A stretch of DNA of 64,000 nt, from contig JBJOFG010000008.1 in the NCBI GenBank assembly GCA_046048875.1, positions 140,215 to 204,214 on the forward strand, in the 5' to 3' direction. This document shows, piece by piece, positions 33,096 to 40,445 of the stretch. The position numbers and the translations under genes are program-made. This stretch comes from CAIZGX01 sp046048875. GTDB lineage: Bacteria; Bacteroidota; Bacteroidia; Flavobacteriales_D; Sanyastnellaceae. The notes under the pieces were generated by a model that ran no database searches, was not told where the DNA came from, and saw only the letters and a list, made by a program, of their open reading frames with translations. Each line of letters opens with the position of its first letter. Position 1 is the stretch's first letter.

Positions 33096-33767
33096 CTAAT
33101 ACACTCCCATATTCACCTCCTCGAAATTCTCAAAGTCTTTGATCTCGCGAAGTTTTAAAAGTTTGTTTACAGTAATGTTCGTCCAAGTCTCCTTGAAGAC
33201 TTCGTCTCCGCCTTGAGCGTTTTCATTCACGTTTTCCTTTACTTGTTTTTTCTTCGAAAGGATGTTGATGCTGGTTTCCTTTTCTACGACTGCGCCGCCT
33301 TCTGAATTGTCGTAACCGATTAAATAGAAATCTCCTTTTCTGTATCGAAAAGTATATTTCCAATAACCGTATCGACCATGGGCGTAGTTGACATACAAAT
33401 TGCCTTTGCCTATTTCCAACGAAAGCTCTGGGGCGTAATAGACTCCGTCGTCTTCGTTTTCGGAAGAAAAGCAGTTTAAGTTTTTCAAGACCTGTTCATA
33501 CTGATTGTCTTTCTTGAAGAGAACAATAATGCCTCTTCTGTTGCGATCGACCAACTCGCCGTATTCATTTTTTACAAATGCCCCTTTGTCGGTTCCTTTA
33601 ACGAGTAACACTTTGTCGTCGACGCCGTCTTTGTTTAGATCCCCAATCGATGTGCTGGAAAGCACATATCCCTTCGGAATGAAATCGTTTGCGTTTGATT
33701 TTAATGTGGGTTGAGCAATGATGGATTGAGTAGCAATGGCAAGGAGCAAGGCAAGGGGTGTTCTCAT
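33096..33767 (-). CDS. exported protein with FG-GAP/VCBS-like N-terminus
   Basis: A 223-residue protein with a signal peptide (residues 1-18). Residues 35-60 contain IGDLNKDGVDDKVLLVKGTD, a calcium-binding-like loop common in FG-GAP/VCBS beta-propeller repeats. The rest has several YW-rich strands (YVNYAHGRYGYWKYTFRYRKGDFYLIGYDNSEGG). No enzyme motif is visible. The function is unknown. It is a single gene facing the uridine phosphorylase, with a hairpin between. Confidence 0.7.
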   Translation of the reverse strand: MRTPLALLLAIATQSIIAQPTLKSNANDFIPKGYVLSSTSIGDLNKDGVDDKVLLVKGTDKGAFVKNEYGELVDRNRRGIIVLFKKDNQYEQVLKNLNCFSSENEDDGVYYAPELSLEIGKGNLYVNYAHGRYGYWKYTFRYRKGDFYLIGYDNSEGGAVVEKETSINILSKKKQVKENVNENAQGGDEVFKETWTNITVNKLLKLREIKDFENFEEVNMGVY

Positions 33768-33801
33768 GAGTTTTATTTTCGATTCTAATTTACAATGGAA
33801 T

Positions 33802-33819
33802 TCTTCCGCACTCGGAAGA
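33802..33819. repeat. 7-bp hairpin between divergent genes
   Basis: TCTTCCG-CACT-CGGAAGA lies 43 bp upstream of the uridine phosphorylase ATG and 35 bp upstream of the divergent gene. It could be an operator. It is a single unit and not part of an array. Confidence 0.4.
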
Positions 33820-33861
33820 TTAAAGTTTTACTAACTTCACTCGCTTAACACATTTCATACC

Positions 33862-34719
33862 ATGAAAAACCCACATTTAATTCAGCTGGAAAACGACTAC
33901 CTCTATCACCTGGGTCTAGATTCTTCGCAAGATTTAAAGGAGTTGTTCGGCGATGTGAAATTTGTTTGCATGATGGGAAGTGCCCTGCGAATAAAGGATT
34001 TCGCAGAGAAAGTCGCTTCAACCTTGAACATAGAAATTTCTGCAGAAGGGCTTCAGCCCATTGGGAAAACAGAGCGTTGCTCGCTGTACAAAGTTGGTCC
34101 AGTTATCTGCGTATCTCACGGCATGGGTGCACCTTCGATTTTAATTTTTCTTCACGAATTATCGAAACTCATCGAGTATGCCGCTTGCGAAAATGTGCAA
34201 TTCATTCGCATTGGAACCTCGGGCGGATTGGGCGTTGAGCCAGGAACTGTAATCGTTTCCGAATCGGTGTTAAACGGAAAATTAGAACCGAACCTCGAGC
34301 AAATTGGGTTGGGAAAAACGGTGAAATATCCAACAGGAATCCATCGCGCATTAGCCGAATCTATTCTTGCGTCGAGGGGAGATATCCGCGCCGAGTTCGG
34401 AGTAACCATGGGGACAGACGATTTTTATGAAGGACAAGGTCGCATGGATGGCGCGCTGCTTCCGCCTTACACCGAAGAAGAAAAAATGAATTTTTTAAAA
34501 CAAGCACATGCGCTAGGTGTTCGAAACATTGAAATGGAATCGACTGCTTTTTCGGCGTTCTGTCATCGCGCCAACATTCCCGCTGCCGTCGTGTGCGCCA
34601 CGTTCATCAATAGATTAAACGGAGATCAAGTAACTACCACCGCAGAAGAACAAGTGAAATTTTCAAGTTACGCAGACGAATTGGTATTGCACTTCTTGCG
34701 AAGCAACCTTCAAGATTGA
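33862..34719 (+). CDS. udp: uridine phosphorylase
   Basis: Cleaves uridine with phosphate to uracil and ribose 1-phosphate in pyrimidine salvage. The 285-residue protein has the nucleoside-phosphorylase signature in RIGTSGGLGVEPGTVIVSES, the phosphate-binding segment SHGMGAPSILIFLHEL and the nucleoside-binding motif NIEMESTAFSAF. A pocket segment with TDDFYEGQGRMDGA is typical of the longer uridine phosphorylases. It is a single gene ending 12 bp before a mini-hairpin array. Confidence 0.9.
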   Translation: MKNPHLIQLENDYLYHLGLDSSQDLKELFGDVKFVCMMGSALRIKDFAEKVASTLNIEISAEGLQPIGKTERCSLYKVGPVICVSHGMGAPSILIFLHELSKLIEYAACENVQFIRIGTSGGLGVEPGTVIVSESVLNGKLEPNLEQIGLGKTVKYPTGIHRALAESILASRGDIRAEFGVTMGTDDFYEGQGRMDGALLPPYTEEEKMNFLKQAHALGVRNIEMESTAFSAFCHRANIPAAVVCATFINRLNGDQVTTTAEEQVKFSSYADELVLHFLRSNLQD

Positions 34720-34731
34720 TTAATAATCTGT

Positions 34732-34886
34732 AACGAAGTTCAAACAACGCAGTTCCCACAACGTAGTTCTAACAACGAAGTTCCAACAACGCAGTTCTAA
34801 CAACGAAGTTCCCACAACGTAGTTCTAACAACGAAGTTCCAACAACGCAGTTCCCATTACGCAGTAGGAATAAAATCCTCGATTTT
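34732..34886. repeat. mini-hairpin array in strict 14-nt register, linker CNNAC
   Basis: Nine AAC-GNA-GTT units begin at 34732 and repeat every 14 nt (loops GAA, GCA, GTA, GAA, GCA, GAA, GTA, GAA, GCA), separated by five-base linkers such as CCAAC, CTAAC, CCCAC and CAAAC. A TAC-GCA-GTA unit follows at 34858, then GGAAT and a longer hairpin AAAATC-CTC-GATTTT (34872). The array fills the gap between two convergent genes and ends 3 bp before the stop at 34890. Confidence 0.95.
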
Positions 34887-34889
34887 CAA

Positions 34890-35657
34890 TTATTTGTGTC
34901 TGAACCAACAATCTTCCCTAGCTCTCTCATATTCCTTAAAAACCGTATTCACCGGAGCGCCATGAATAAGTCCCTCGTTGAAACGCGTTCGTGCGATGTA
35001 ATTGAAAGCGCCCATGTCTCCTGTGTAGGACGTTTCATTGTTTACATTGAAATGCTCGTGAACGAAACAAAGCTCATTTAAAAATTCAAGCATGATATCC
35101 AGCGATGCGCCAATGATTCCGCAGTTCAACAACGTTGACTCTGCGAATTTCTTTTCATATTCAGCATAGCCTGAAATCTGATTTCGCAAGTGAGTCGAAT
35201 GATCATTCATCCAGTCGTTGTCGAGCACCTTTGGTTCGTCGCCGCAAAATAATTTGTTGCGGTTTTCTTGAAACAATTTCGAAGTAAACGGATTCTGAAT
35301 CACGACAACGTCTGAAACATCGGTAACGAAAACCGATTTTATGGTAGAAGCGAAATTCAATAAGAAGTCGCGATAGATGAAATAACGAAACACATTCGGA
35401 TTCCATTTTTCATCGTATTCAAATTTAATGAATGAAATGTTCTCGTTCGAGTATTTTTCACACGTGTCTACAGAAAAATTGTTGTGAAAAATAACGCCTT
35501 GTAACCCAAGCGCAGCAATGCTTTCCGCCCATTCCTGAACCAAGGCGTAGCAGTCGTGTTCGAGTGTGGTGCTGCGATTCACATCGTACACCCCGGCAAT
35601 GTGACAAGCCAAAACAATGTTCTCAGACCTCGGGGTGTAATAGAACGAAGCCGTCAT
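34890..35657 (-). CDS. GT-A-like protein, probable glycosyltransferase
   Basis: A 255-residue cytosolic protein. The central VFVTDVSDVVVIQNPF resembles the DxD sugar-nucleotide site of GT-A enzymes such as the GMA12/GT34-like group. LLNCGIIGASLDIMLEFLNEL and TGDMGAFNYIARTRF fit the acceptor side. I do not recognise a named family. Its start overlaps the stop of the family 2 glycosyltransferase upstream by 4 nt (ATGA), so the two work in one operon and perhaps one glycan pathway. Confidence 0.6.
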   Translation of the reverse strand: MTASFYYTPRSENIVLACHIAGVYDVNRSTTLEHDCYALVQEWAESIAALGLQGVIFHNNFSVDTCEKYSNENISFIKFEYDEKWNPNVFRYFIYRDFLLNFASTIKSVFVTDVSDVVVIQNPFTSKLFQENRNKLFCGDEPKVLDNDWMNDHSTHLRNQISGYAEYEKKFAESTLLNCGIIGASLDIMLEFLNELCFVHEHFNVNNETSYTGDMGAFNYIARTRFNEGLIHGAPVNTVFKEYERAREDCWFRHK

Positions 35658-36310
35658 GAATTCGAAAGCGAAGCGTTTTGTTTCTTCACCGTGGCGCTAA
35701 TGCTGTTCGGCATATTTCGATAATAAATATACGAGCGCAGATCGACCTTCTCTACGCGGAATTTCGCTTCTGCCTGCTCGAAAAAATCAGCGTCCGCCGC
35801 ATAACCACTCTTCAAACAAATCGTAGTAAACACTTCGCGGCGTCCGAATAACGTCCCGAATAAAATGCAGTCATCCAAGTGCACCAACTGCGTATGATCA
35901 TCTTTATCCGGAACGAAGTAATCGTCCGAATTGTTCACCACGTTCTCGGTGAACGATGCGATCAAATCCAGCGACTCTATTTTCTCTAGACAAGAACTCA
36001 AATGATGAGGCTTGTATTCGTCGTCGCTGTCCAATATCGTAATGAACTCGCCAATGCTGTTCAAGACTCCACGGTCAATCGATTTCGATTGACCGCGATT
36101 GCTGTGACGAACGTATATGATCTTATCCTCATGCTGCTCGGCGTATTGAAGCATTTGCGCACGACTTTCGTTCGTTCCTCCGTCGTCGATAATGATTAGC
36201 TCAAAGTCCTGAAAGTCTTGATTCAACACAGAATCAATGGCTCGTTTTATAAAAGCGAACTCTGTGTTGTACACAGCCATTAAGACAGATATCTTGACTT
36301 TCTTCAGCAT
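35654..36310 (-). CDS. short family 2 glycosyltransferase
   Basis: A 218-residue GT2 enzyme with ISVLMAVYNTEFAFIKRAIDSVLNQDFQDFELIIIDDGGTNES and the DxD site ITILDSDDEYKPHHLSSCL. It has no membrane helix. It is shorter than most GT2 proteins, ending soon after the acceptor region, but the core is complete. It is coupled to the GT-A-like gene downstream by ATGA. The upstream gap to 36435 contains a small mini-hairpin array. Substrate is unknown. Confidence 0.85.
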   Translation of the reverse strand: MLKKVKISVLMAVYNTEFAFIKRAIDSVLNQDFQDFELIIIDDGGTNESRAQMLQYAEQHEDKIIYVRHSNRGQSKSIDRGVLNSIGEFITILDSDDEYKPHHLSSCLEKIESLDLIASFTENVVNNSDDYFVPDKDDHTQLVHLDDCILFGTLFGRREVFTTICLKSGYAADADFFEQAEAKFRVEKVDLRSYIYYRNMPNSISATVKKQNASLSNS

Positions 36311-36394
36311 AACAGGGAATCAAATTTTTCCCGCATGCAAAGAAGGACCTTATTTCCCGAACAGCCGTTAAATAATTGTTTTATTTCACGAATC

Positions 36395-36434
36395 GTCTCC
36401 GACTATCGTTGCTTCGCAACATTCGCCCTTCTGC
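36395..36434. repeat. short mini-hairpin array, linker ATTC
   Basis: GTC-TCC-GAC (36395) and GTTGC-TTC-GCAAC (36408) joined by TATC, then ATTC and an imperfect unit running to 36434, next to the stop of the DUF2442 gene (36436). The first 30 bases are the same as the start of the array at 36971, a recent duplication. Confidence 0.85.
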
Positions 36435-36435
36435 T

Positions 36436-36663
36436 TTATTGAAGTTTCAGAATGCCTTCAATAGAGAGGTCCTCATCAATCAGGGGCCAGTGAATACCAT
36501 AACCAGACGGAGAGATTTTATAAAACATCCGTTGATATTCGTCGGCTGATTTCAATTTCAATGAAAGTGAATCAAGCGCAACTTTGATGTCATTTCCATC
36601 AATGTTGAGATAGATGAAATTTTGATCAAAACGAATCGAGTCTATTTTGTGTGTTGCAATCAT
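36436..36663 (-). CDS. DUF2442 family protein
   Basis: A 75-residue protein with the DUF2442 pattern IDSIRFDQNFIYLNIDGNDIKVALDSLSLKLKSADEYQRMFYKISPSGYGIHWPLIDEDLSIEGIL. The WP-x-IDEDLSI ending is diagnostic. Members are typically encoded next to a DUF4160 gene, as here, 3 bp upstream. The pair has been regarded as toxin-antitoxin-like on genomic grounds, without firm biochemical proof that I can cite. It is the downstream gene of the pair. Confidence 0.88.
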   Translation of the reverse strand: MIATHKIDSIRFDQNFIYLNIDGNDIKVALDSLSLKLKSADEYQRMFYKISPSGYGIHWPLIDEDLSIEGILKLQ

Positions 36664-36666
36664 GAA

Positions 36667-36915
36667 TTATTTATTGAAATGATTATTCCAAGAGTCTACA
36701 ATTAGGTCGAAATGTTGATAGATGATTTTTTTAATTTCTTTCTTTGCTGCTGGTGTCAAATTATATGAAAAATCTTCTTGAATTTCTACTTCCTCAACCA
36801 ATATCCAAAACTTACATTCCATCTCACCTTTTTCAGCGTGAATGTGAATGGGTTCAGCGTTCTCGTTTGAGTAGAAAAACAATCTCCAACCGAATATGTA
36901 AAGTACTGTAGGCAT
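36667..36915 (-). CDS. DUF4160 family protein
   Basis: An 82-residue protein matching DUF4160 (PTVLYIFGWRLFFYSNENAEPIHIHAEKGEMECKFWI). The strongly conserved EPIHIHAEKGE segment with two His residues suggests a nucleic-acid or metal site. It is followed 3 bp later by the DUF2442 gene. A two-gene module of this type is common in Bacteroidota and Proteobacteria and moves between genomes. Function is inferred only. Confidence 0.88.
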   Translation of the reverse strand: MPTVLYIFGWRLFFYSNENAEPIHIHAEKGEMECKFWILVEEVEIQEDFSYNLTPAAKKEIKKIIYQHFDLIVDSWNNHFNK

Positions 36916-36970
36916 TCAATACGAATATACCACTCTTTAAATTGTATTCAAAATAAAACCGATTGTTATC

Positions 36971-37044
36971 GTCTCCGACTATCGTTGCTTCGCAACATTC
37001 GCCCTCTGGGCATTCGTTCGCTAGCGAACATTCGTCCTCTGGAC
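36971..37044. repeat. mini-hairpin array, linker ATTC, overlapping a gene end
   Basis: GTC-TCC-GAC (36971), GTTGC-TTC-GCAAC (36984), GCCC-TCT-GGGC (37001), GTTCG-CTAG-CGAAC (37016) and GTCC-TCT-GGAC (37034). The linker is TATC once and ATTC three times. The stop codon and last few codons of the holin-like gene (37021..37401) lie inside the array. Confidence 0.95.
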
Positions 37045-37401
37045 TTTTGTGCTTCCGCCCAAAAAAATATGCGTCAACGAAATCACAAACGACAACCACA
37101 ACGCCGACCAGAAGCCGTCGATCTTAAATCCTTCAACAATTTCTCCGGCCATTAAAAGCATAGACGCGTTAATCACCAACAAGAACAATCCCATGGTGAA
37201 CAGCGTCGCAGGTATGGTGAAAAGCACCAGGATAGGCTTCACGAATTTGTTCAACAGTGTAATCACAATAGCACTAACGATAACGGTTACAGACGAGTCT
37301 ACCGAAAACCCATCGAGCAAATAATCGCCTATGAATAAGGCCAAACAGGTAATCATTAACTGAAAGGTGGTTTTGAAAAATGCGTTGGGTCTTTGTTCCA
37401 T
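37021..37401 (-). CDS. phage holin-like four-helix membrane protein (PF04020 type)
   Basis: A 126-residue membrane protein with four hydrophobic segments (about 13-30, 36-55, 57-84, 98-117). It has the family pattern LLNKFVKPILVLFTIPATLFTMGLFLLVINASMLLMAGEIVEGFKIDGFWSALWLSFVISL. Despite the name this family is mostly chromosomal and not phage-linked; its function is unclear. The C-terminal residues KVQRTNVR are encoded by the mini-hairpin array, so the original stop was apparently lost or shifted. It is divergent from the NHL gene with an 80-bp gap. Confidence 0.85.
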   Translation of the reverse strand: MEQRPNAFFKTTFQLMITCLALFIGDYLLDGFSVDSSVTVIVSAIVITLLNKFVKPILVLFTIPATLFTMGLFLLVINASMLLMAGEIVEGFKIDGFWSALWLSFVISLTHIFLGGSTKVQRTNVR

Positions 37402-37482
37402 AAAAATATTTTCAATGTGCGAAGTTCGAAAAGATGCACGGGATATTCTTCTTTCATTTCGAAATTTCTTTTCTTTGTTGAT

Positions 37483-39315
37483 ATGAAGAATTTCTTGTCA
37501 CGCACTTTTCTTTTTTTGTTCGTCATTGCGGCTCAATCAGCAAGTGCCTTTCAGTTTCCTGCTGGGACTGTTTGGTTCAACACCGATTACCAATTCAATA
37601 CCGATTTGCTTCGCGATAAGTTGGTGGTAGTCGGTTGTCTTCAACCCGAAGAAATTACAGGCATTGGCGCCATGGTAGAACTTCAAGAAGAATTCTTAAT
37701 CGTTCCGCAAGTGCAGCTGATAACCCTTATTCCTTCGCGCGATCCGGCCTACAGCCGTCAAGAGATATTCGACTTCATTCAACAAAACGGTATCAGTCAT
37801 CCGGTTGGAATTGTTCCCAATTGGGCCGATATTCCAATGATTGAAAATGCGCGACTTCCGCAAATGCTTGTTTTCAATAAAGATTTGAAAGCAGCTGTAC
37901 TCGGAATTCAAGGCATGCGGAACCTAGCTTCCGTAAGTGCTTCTATCAGCGAATGGGTGAAGGCCGATGTGAACAGTTTTTCCCTTTGGCAGCCAACAGT
38001 AACGCCAGAACCGAAGCATTGGGCCAATCCGCTGATTGAACTTCCTAACGACTTGTGCTACTTCGCGGGTGAATTAGCTGTTTCTGAGCCTGCGCTTTTC
38101 CGCGTGAGTACTATAAGCGAAGACGGTTTTATTCAGAAAAGAATTGGTGGTGTGCGTGGATATGCCGACGGTGATTATTCTGTAGCTCAAATGAAAAAGC
38201 CTATGGGTGTTACCTACAGCTATACCGAGCAACTGCTTTACATTGCCGATCCTTTGAATCATGCCATTCGCATTTACGACAACGAACAGCATGTGCTGTT
38301 AACCATTCTCGGAAATGGAAAGCAGCCAAACATCGAAAGCTTCGAGAAGTCAACCTCATGGAAAGGCGCTATTCCTTATCCTACCGATGTACTCATTGTG
38401 AAAAATAAGTTCTATGTCCTTGCAGGAAGCGATTGCAGTGTTTGGGAATGGAATCCTGCAGACCAATCTTCCAAACTCGTTTGGAGAAGCGAAAACAAAG
38501 ACGCGCTAGGAAATGCATTGAGCGCATTGTCCCTGCAATTCCTGAACAAGGAATTTTATATGTTGAAGAGCAACGGTTCAATATCAAAATTCAAGAAGAA
38601 AAAAGAACAGGTGGCCTATGCGCCTGCAACGCCGCTGAATAGAGCGGGTGGATTCACCTTTTACAACGGGGATTTGGTGGTGAGTGAACCGTTCAATCAC
38701 AAAGTTTCGTGGTTAGGTAATGTCAATAACAGAGCGGGAAGCGGAGTCGTTGGATTGAAAGACGGCGCGGCAGACACCGCGCAATTCACACGTCCCATGG
38801 CCTTGAATAAAATTGGAAGTGAAATCTTTGTTTGTGAAGGCGGTTACGGTGTGCTGCGCAAATGGCGTATGGTGTCGAATGAAGTGAAGAGTTTTTATCC
38901 GGTAGTGAGCCAAGAGGCTTTATACTCGGGCGAATCTCCGAATGCTGGAGAGGCTGTGGCTTTGGAAACCATTTCCGTTGAACCCGGTAAGACCATATTG
39001 AAATTGAGTGTTGATGCCCCCGGATATGTTCTGTTGAATCACGAAGAGAATGGAGTCTTCATTGACGAAAACTCTGGAGTATCTGCTTCCGGCGAGGTGT
39101 TGAAAGATGGTAAAATGGATTTGGTTCTAGAAATCCCTGAAACACGGACAGAAATGGGATTTATTCAATTAGGACTTCAATTGGTATTGCATCCGGAAGA
39201 CGCTCCGAAAGTGACCTACCTGAAAAGAATGTTCGTCGTATTTACTTACGAAATATTACCCGGGGGAGAGCATGAGCAAGAACTCATAATTCGACCATTT
39301 GTAAAAGCGAATTAA
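37483..39315 (+). CDS. NHL-propeller protein, NHLRC2-like
   Basis: A 610-residue exported protein. The start at 37483 is chosen because it begins the signal peptide MKNFLSRTFLFLFVIAAQSASAF; upstream codons overlap the divergent gene. Residues about 28-150 look like a thioredoxin fold without the CxxC pair (LVVVGCLQPEEITGIGAMVELQEEF). Then come NHL/beta-propeller repeats (MKKPMGVTYSYTEQLLYIADPLNHAIRIYD; DGAADTAQFTRPMALNKIGSEIFVCEGGYGVLRKW) and a C-terminal beta domain. This order is that of NHLRC2. The molecular role in bacteria is unknown. The stop shares four bases with the convergent TPR gene. Confidence 0.82.
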   Translation: MKNFLSRTFLFLFVIAAQSASAFQFPAGTVWFNTDYQFNTDLLRDKLVVVGCLQPEEITGIGAMVELQEEFLIVPQVQLITLIPSRDPAYSRQEIFDFIQQNGISHPVGIVPNWADIPMIENARLPQMLVFNKDLKAAVLGIQGMRNLASVSASISEWVKADVNSFSLWQPTVTPEPKHWANPLIELPNDLCYFAGELAVSEPALFRVSTISEDGFIQKRIGGVRGYADGDYSVAQMKKPMGVTYSYTEQLLYIADPLNHAIRIYDNEQHVLLTILGNGKQPNIESFEKSTSWKGAIPYPTDVLIVKNKFYVLAGSDCSVWEWNPADQSSKLVWRSENKDALGNALSALSLQFLNKEFYMLKSNGSISKFKKKKEQVAYAPATPLNRAGGFTFYNGDLVVSEPFNHKVSWLGNVNNRAGSGVVGLKDGAADTAQFTRPMALNKIGSEIFVCEGGYGVLRKWRMVSNEVKSFYPVVSQEALYSGESPNAGEAVALETISVEPGKTILKLSVDAPGYVLLNHEENGVFIDENSGVSASGEVLKDGKMDLVLEIPETRTEMGFIQLGLQLVLHPEDAPKVTYLKRMFVVFTYEILPGGEHEQELIIRPFVKAN

Positions 39316-40364
39316 TCGTCGCCACGCAGTCTTCCCAATTCCAGGGCGGCTTCCGTATAGTCGGGTTTAATCTTAAGGGCCAAATTCAAATCGGCTTCTG
39401 CGTTTACTTTATCGCCTTGTCCTTCATGACAAAGTGCACGGTTGTAAGCAGCTTGATAATATCCTGGGTTTTTCTCTAGCGCTAGATTGAACGATTCAAT
39501 TCCTTTTTGATAGTCTTTCAGATAAACCAAATAGACAAAACCTTTGTTGAAATAGGCTGCAGCGAAGTTCGCGTCAATGCCAATGATCTTGTCGTAGCAT
39601 TGAAGAGCTTCTTGATAATTGTTCGGATTTTTCACACCTGTTTCCTGAAGGAAAATGGCTTTGTTGTAGTAAGGCTCCACGAAATTCGGATGAATTTCAA
39701 TCGCTGAATTGTAGTACTCCTTCGCCAACGGATTGCCATAGCTTGCGCACACCAATCCAGCTTCTACGTAGGCATCGTAATAACTCGGGTCAACCTCTAT
39801 CGCTGTCTGGTATGAGCTTAGCGCCAAAGTGGTGTCGCGAACCTGACGATACAATCTTCCTTTTAAGTAATAGGCGTAAGCCACGCGTTCATCTTGTCGC
39901 AACACGTTGTTGATTTGTTGAAGCGCCAACTCATAGTTGTTCAAGGCAATATCCATAGCGGCTTTTTCCAGCAGGCCTTGCTTGTGCTGAGGATCTTTTT
40001 CTATGCACTTTTGATAGTCTTTGTAGGCTTCAACAACGCGTTGCTGGTCGAAGTGAATTTGTCCAGCCGTGAAGTAGATGTCTGCTTTGGTAGAGTCAAT
40101 GGCCTTCGCACGAGCAATGTCGGCGTTGGCTTCGCTGTATTTTTTCAGTCCAGAGTAGTAGCGCGCGCGCTCCAAATAATGCGCGAAGTTGTTGGGCTCA
40201 GCCGTAATCTTAGCGTTTATAGCGCGAAGCGTTGTGTCTGACGTTTCTTCAATCCCCAGGTCTTTGTTCGAATTGCAGCTTTTGCACGATTCAAGGGTAG
40301 AGGCGAATACGCAAGCGAGAAGGACTGCGAAAACAGAAAGAAGGGTCTGGAGCTTTTTCAACAT
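39312..40364 (-). CDS. TPR-repeat lipoprotein
   Basis: A 350-residue protein with an N-terminal export signal (MLKKLQTLLSVFAVLLACVF) and a likely lipobox Cys in STLESC. The ATG at 40364 is preferred over one seven codons upstream because it sits directly before the signal's charged region. Eight or so TPR motifs follow, for example AAMDIALNNYELALQQINNVLRQDE and AYFNKGFVYLVYLKDYQKGIESFNLALEKNPGYYQAAYNRALCHEGQGD. TPR lipoproteins of this kind are periplasmic scaffolds, partner unknown. The 3' end overlaps the NHL gene by 4 nt. Confidence 0.85.
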   Translation of the reverse strand: MLKKLQTLLSVFAVLLACVFASTLESCKSCNSNKDLGIEETSDTTLRAINAKITAEPNNFAHYLERARYYSGLKKYSEANADIARAKAIDSTKADIYFTAGQIHFDQQRVVEAYKDYQKCIEKDPQHKQGLLEKAAMDIALNNYELALQQINNVLRQDERVAYAYYLKGRLYRQVRDTTLALSSYQTAIEVDPSYYDAYVEAGLVCASYGNPLAKEYYNSAIEIHPNFVEPYYNKAIFLQETGVKNPNNYQEALQCYDKIIGIDANFAAAYFNKGFVYLVYLKDYQKGIESFNLALEKNPGYYQAAYNRALCHEGQGDKVNAEADLNLALKIKPDYTEAALELGRLRGDD

Positions 40365-40445
40365 AACATTCAATTGAGCTATCAAAAGTAAGGTGTTCGT
40401 CTTTTCTTTTCGAGAAGAATTTATTTAACGGCTGTTTTTCGACCT

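Noticed and set aside
34732..34886. Ordinary tandem repeat only
   Set aside because: Loops and linkers vary while pairing is kept, and the same unit logic with other stems occurs elsewhere, so simple duplication does not explain it alone.
37021..37401. Prophage lysis gene
   Set aside because: The holin-like family is mostly chromosomal and no other phage gene is present.
37393..37482. Earlier start of the NHL gene
   Set aside because: It overlaps the divergent holin-like gene and the signal peptide starts at 37483.
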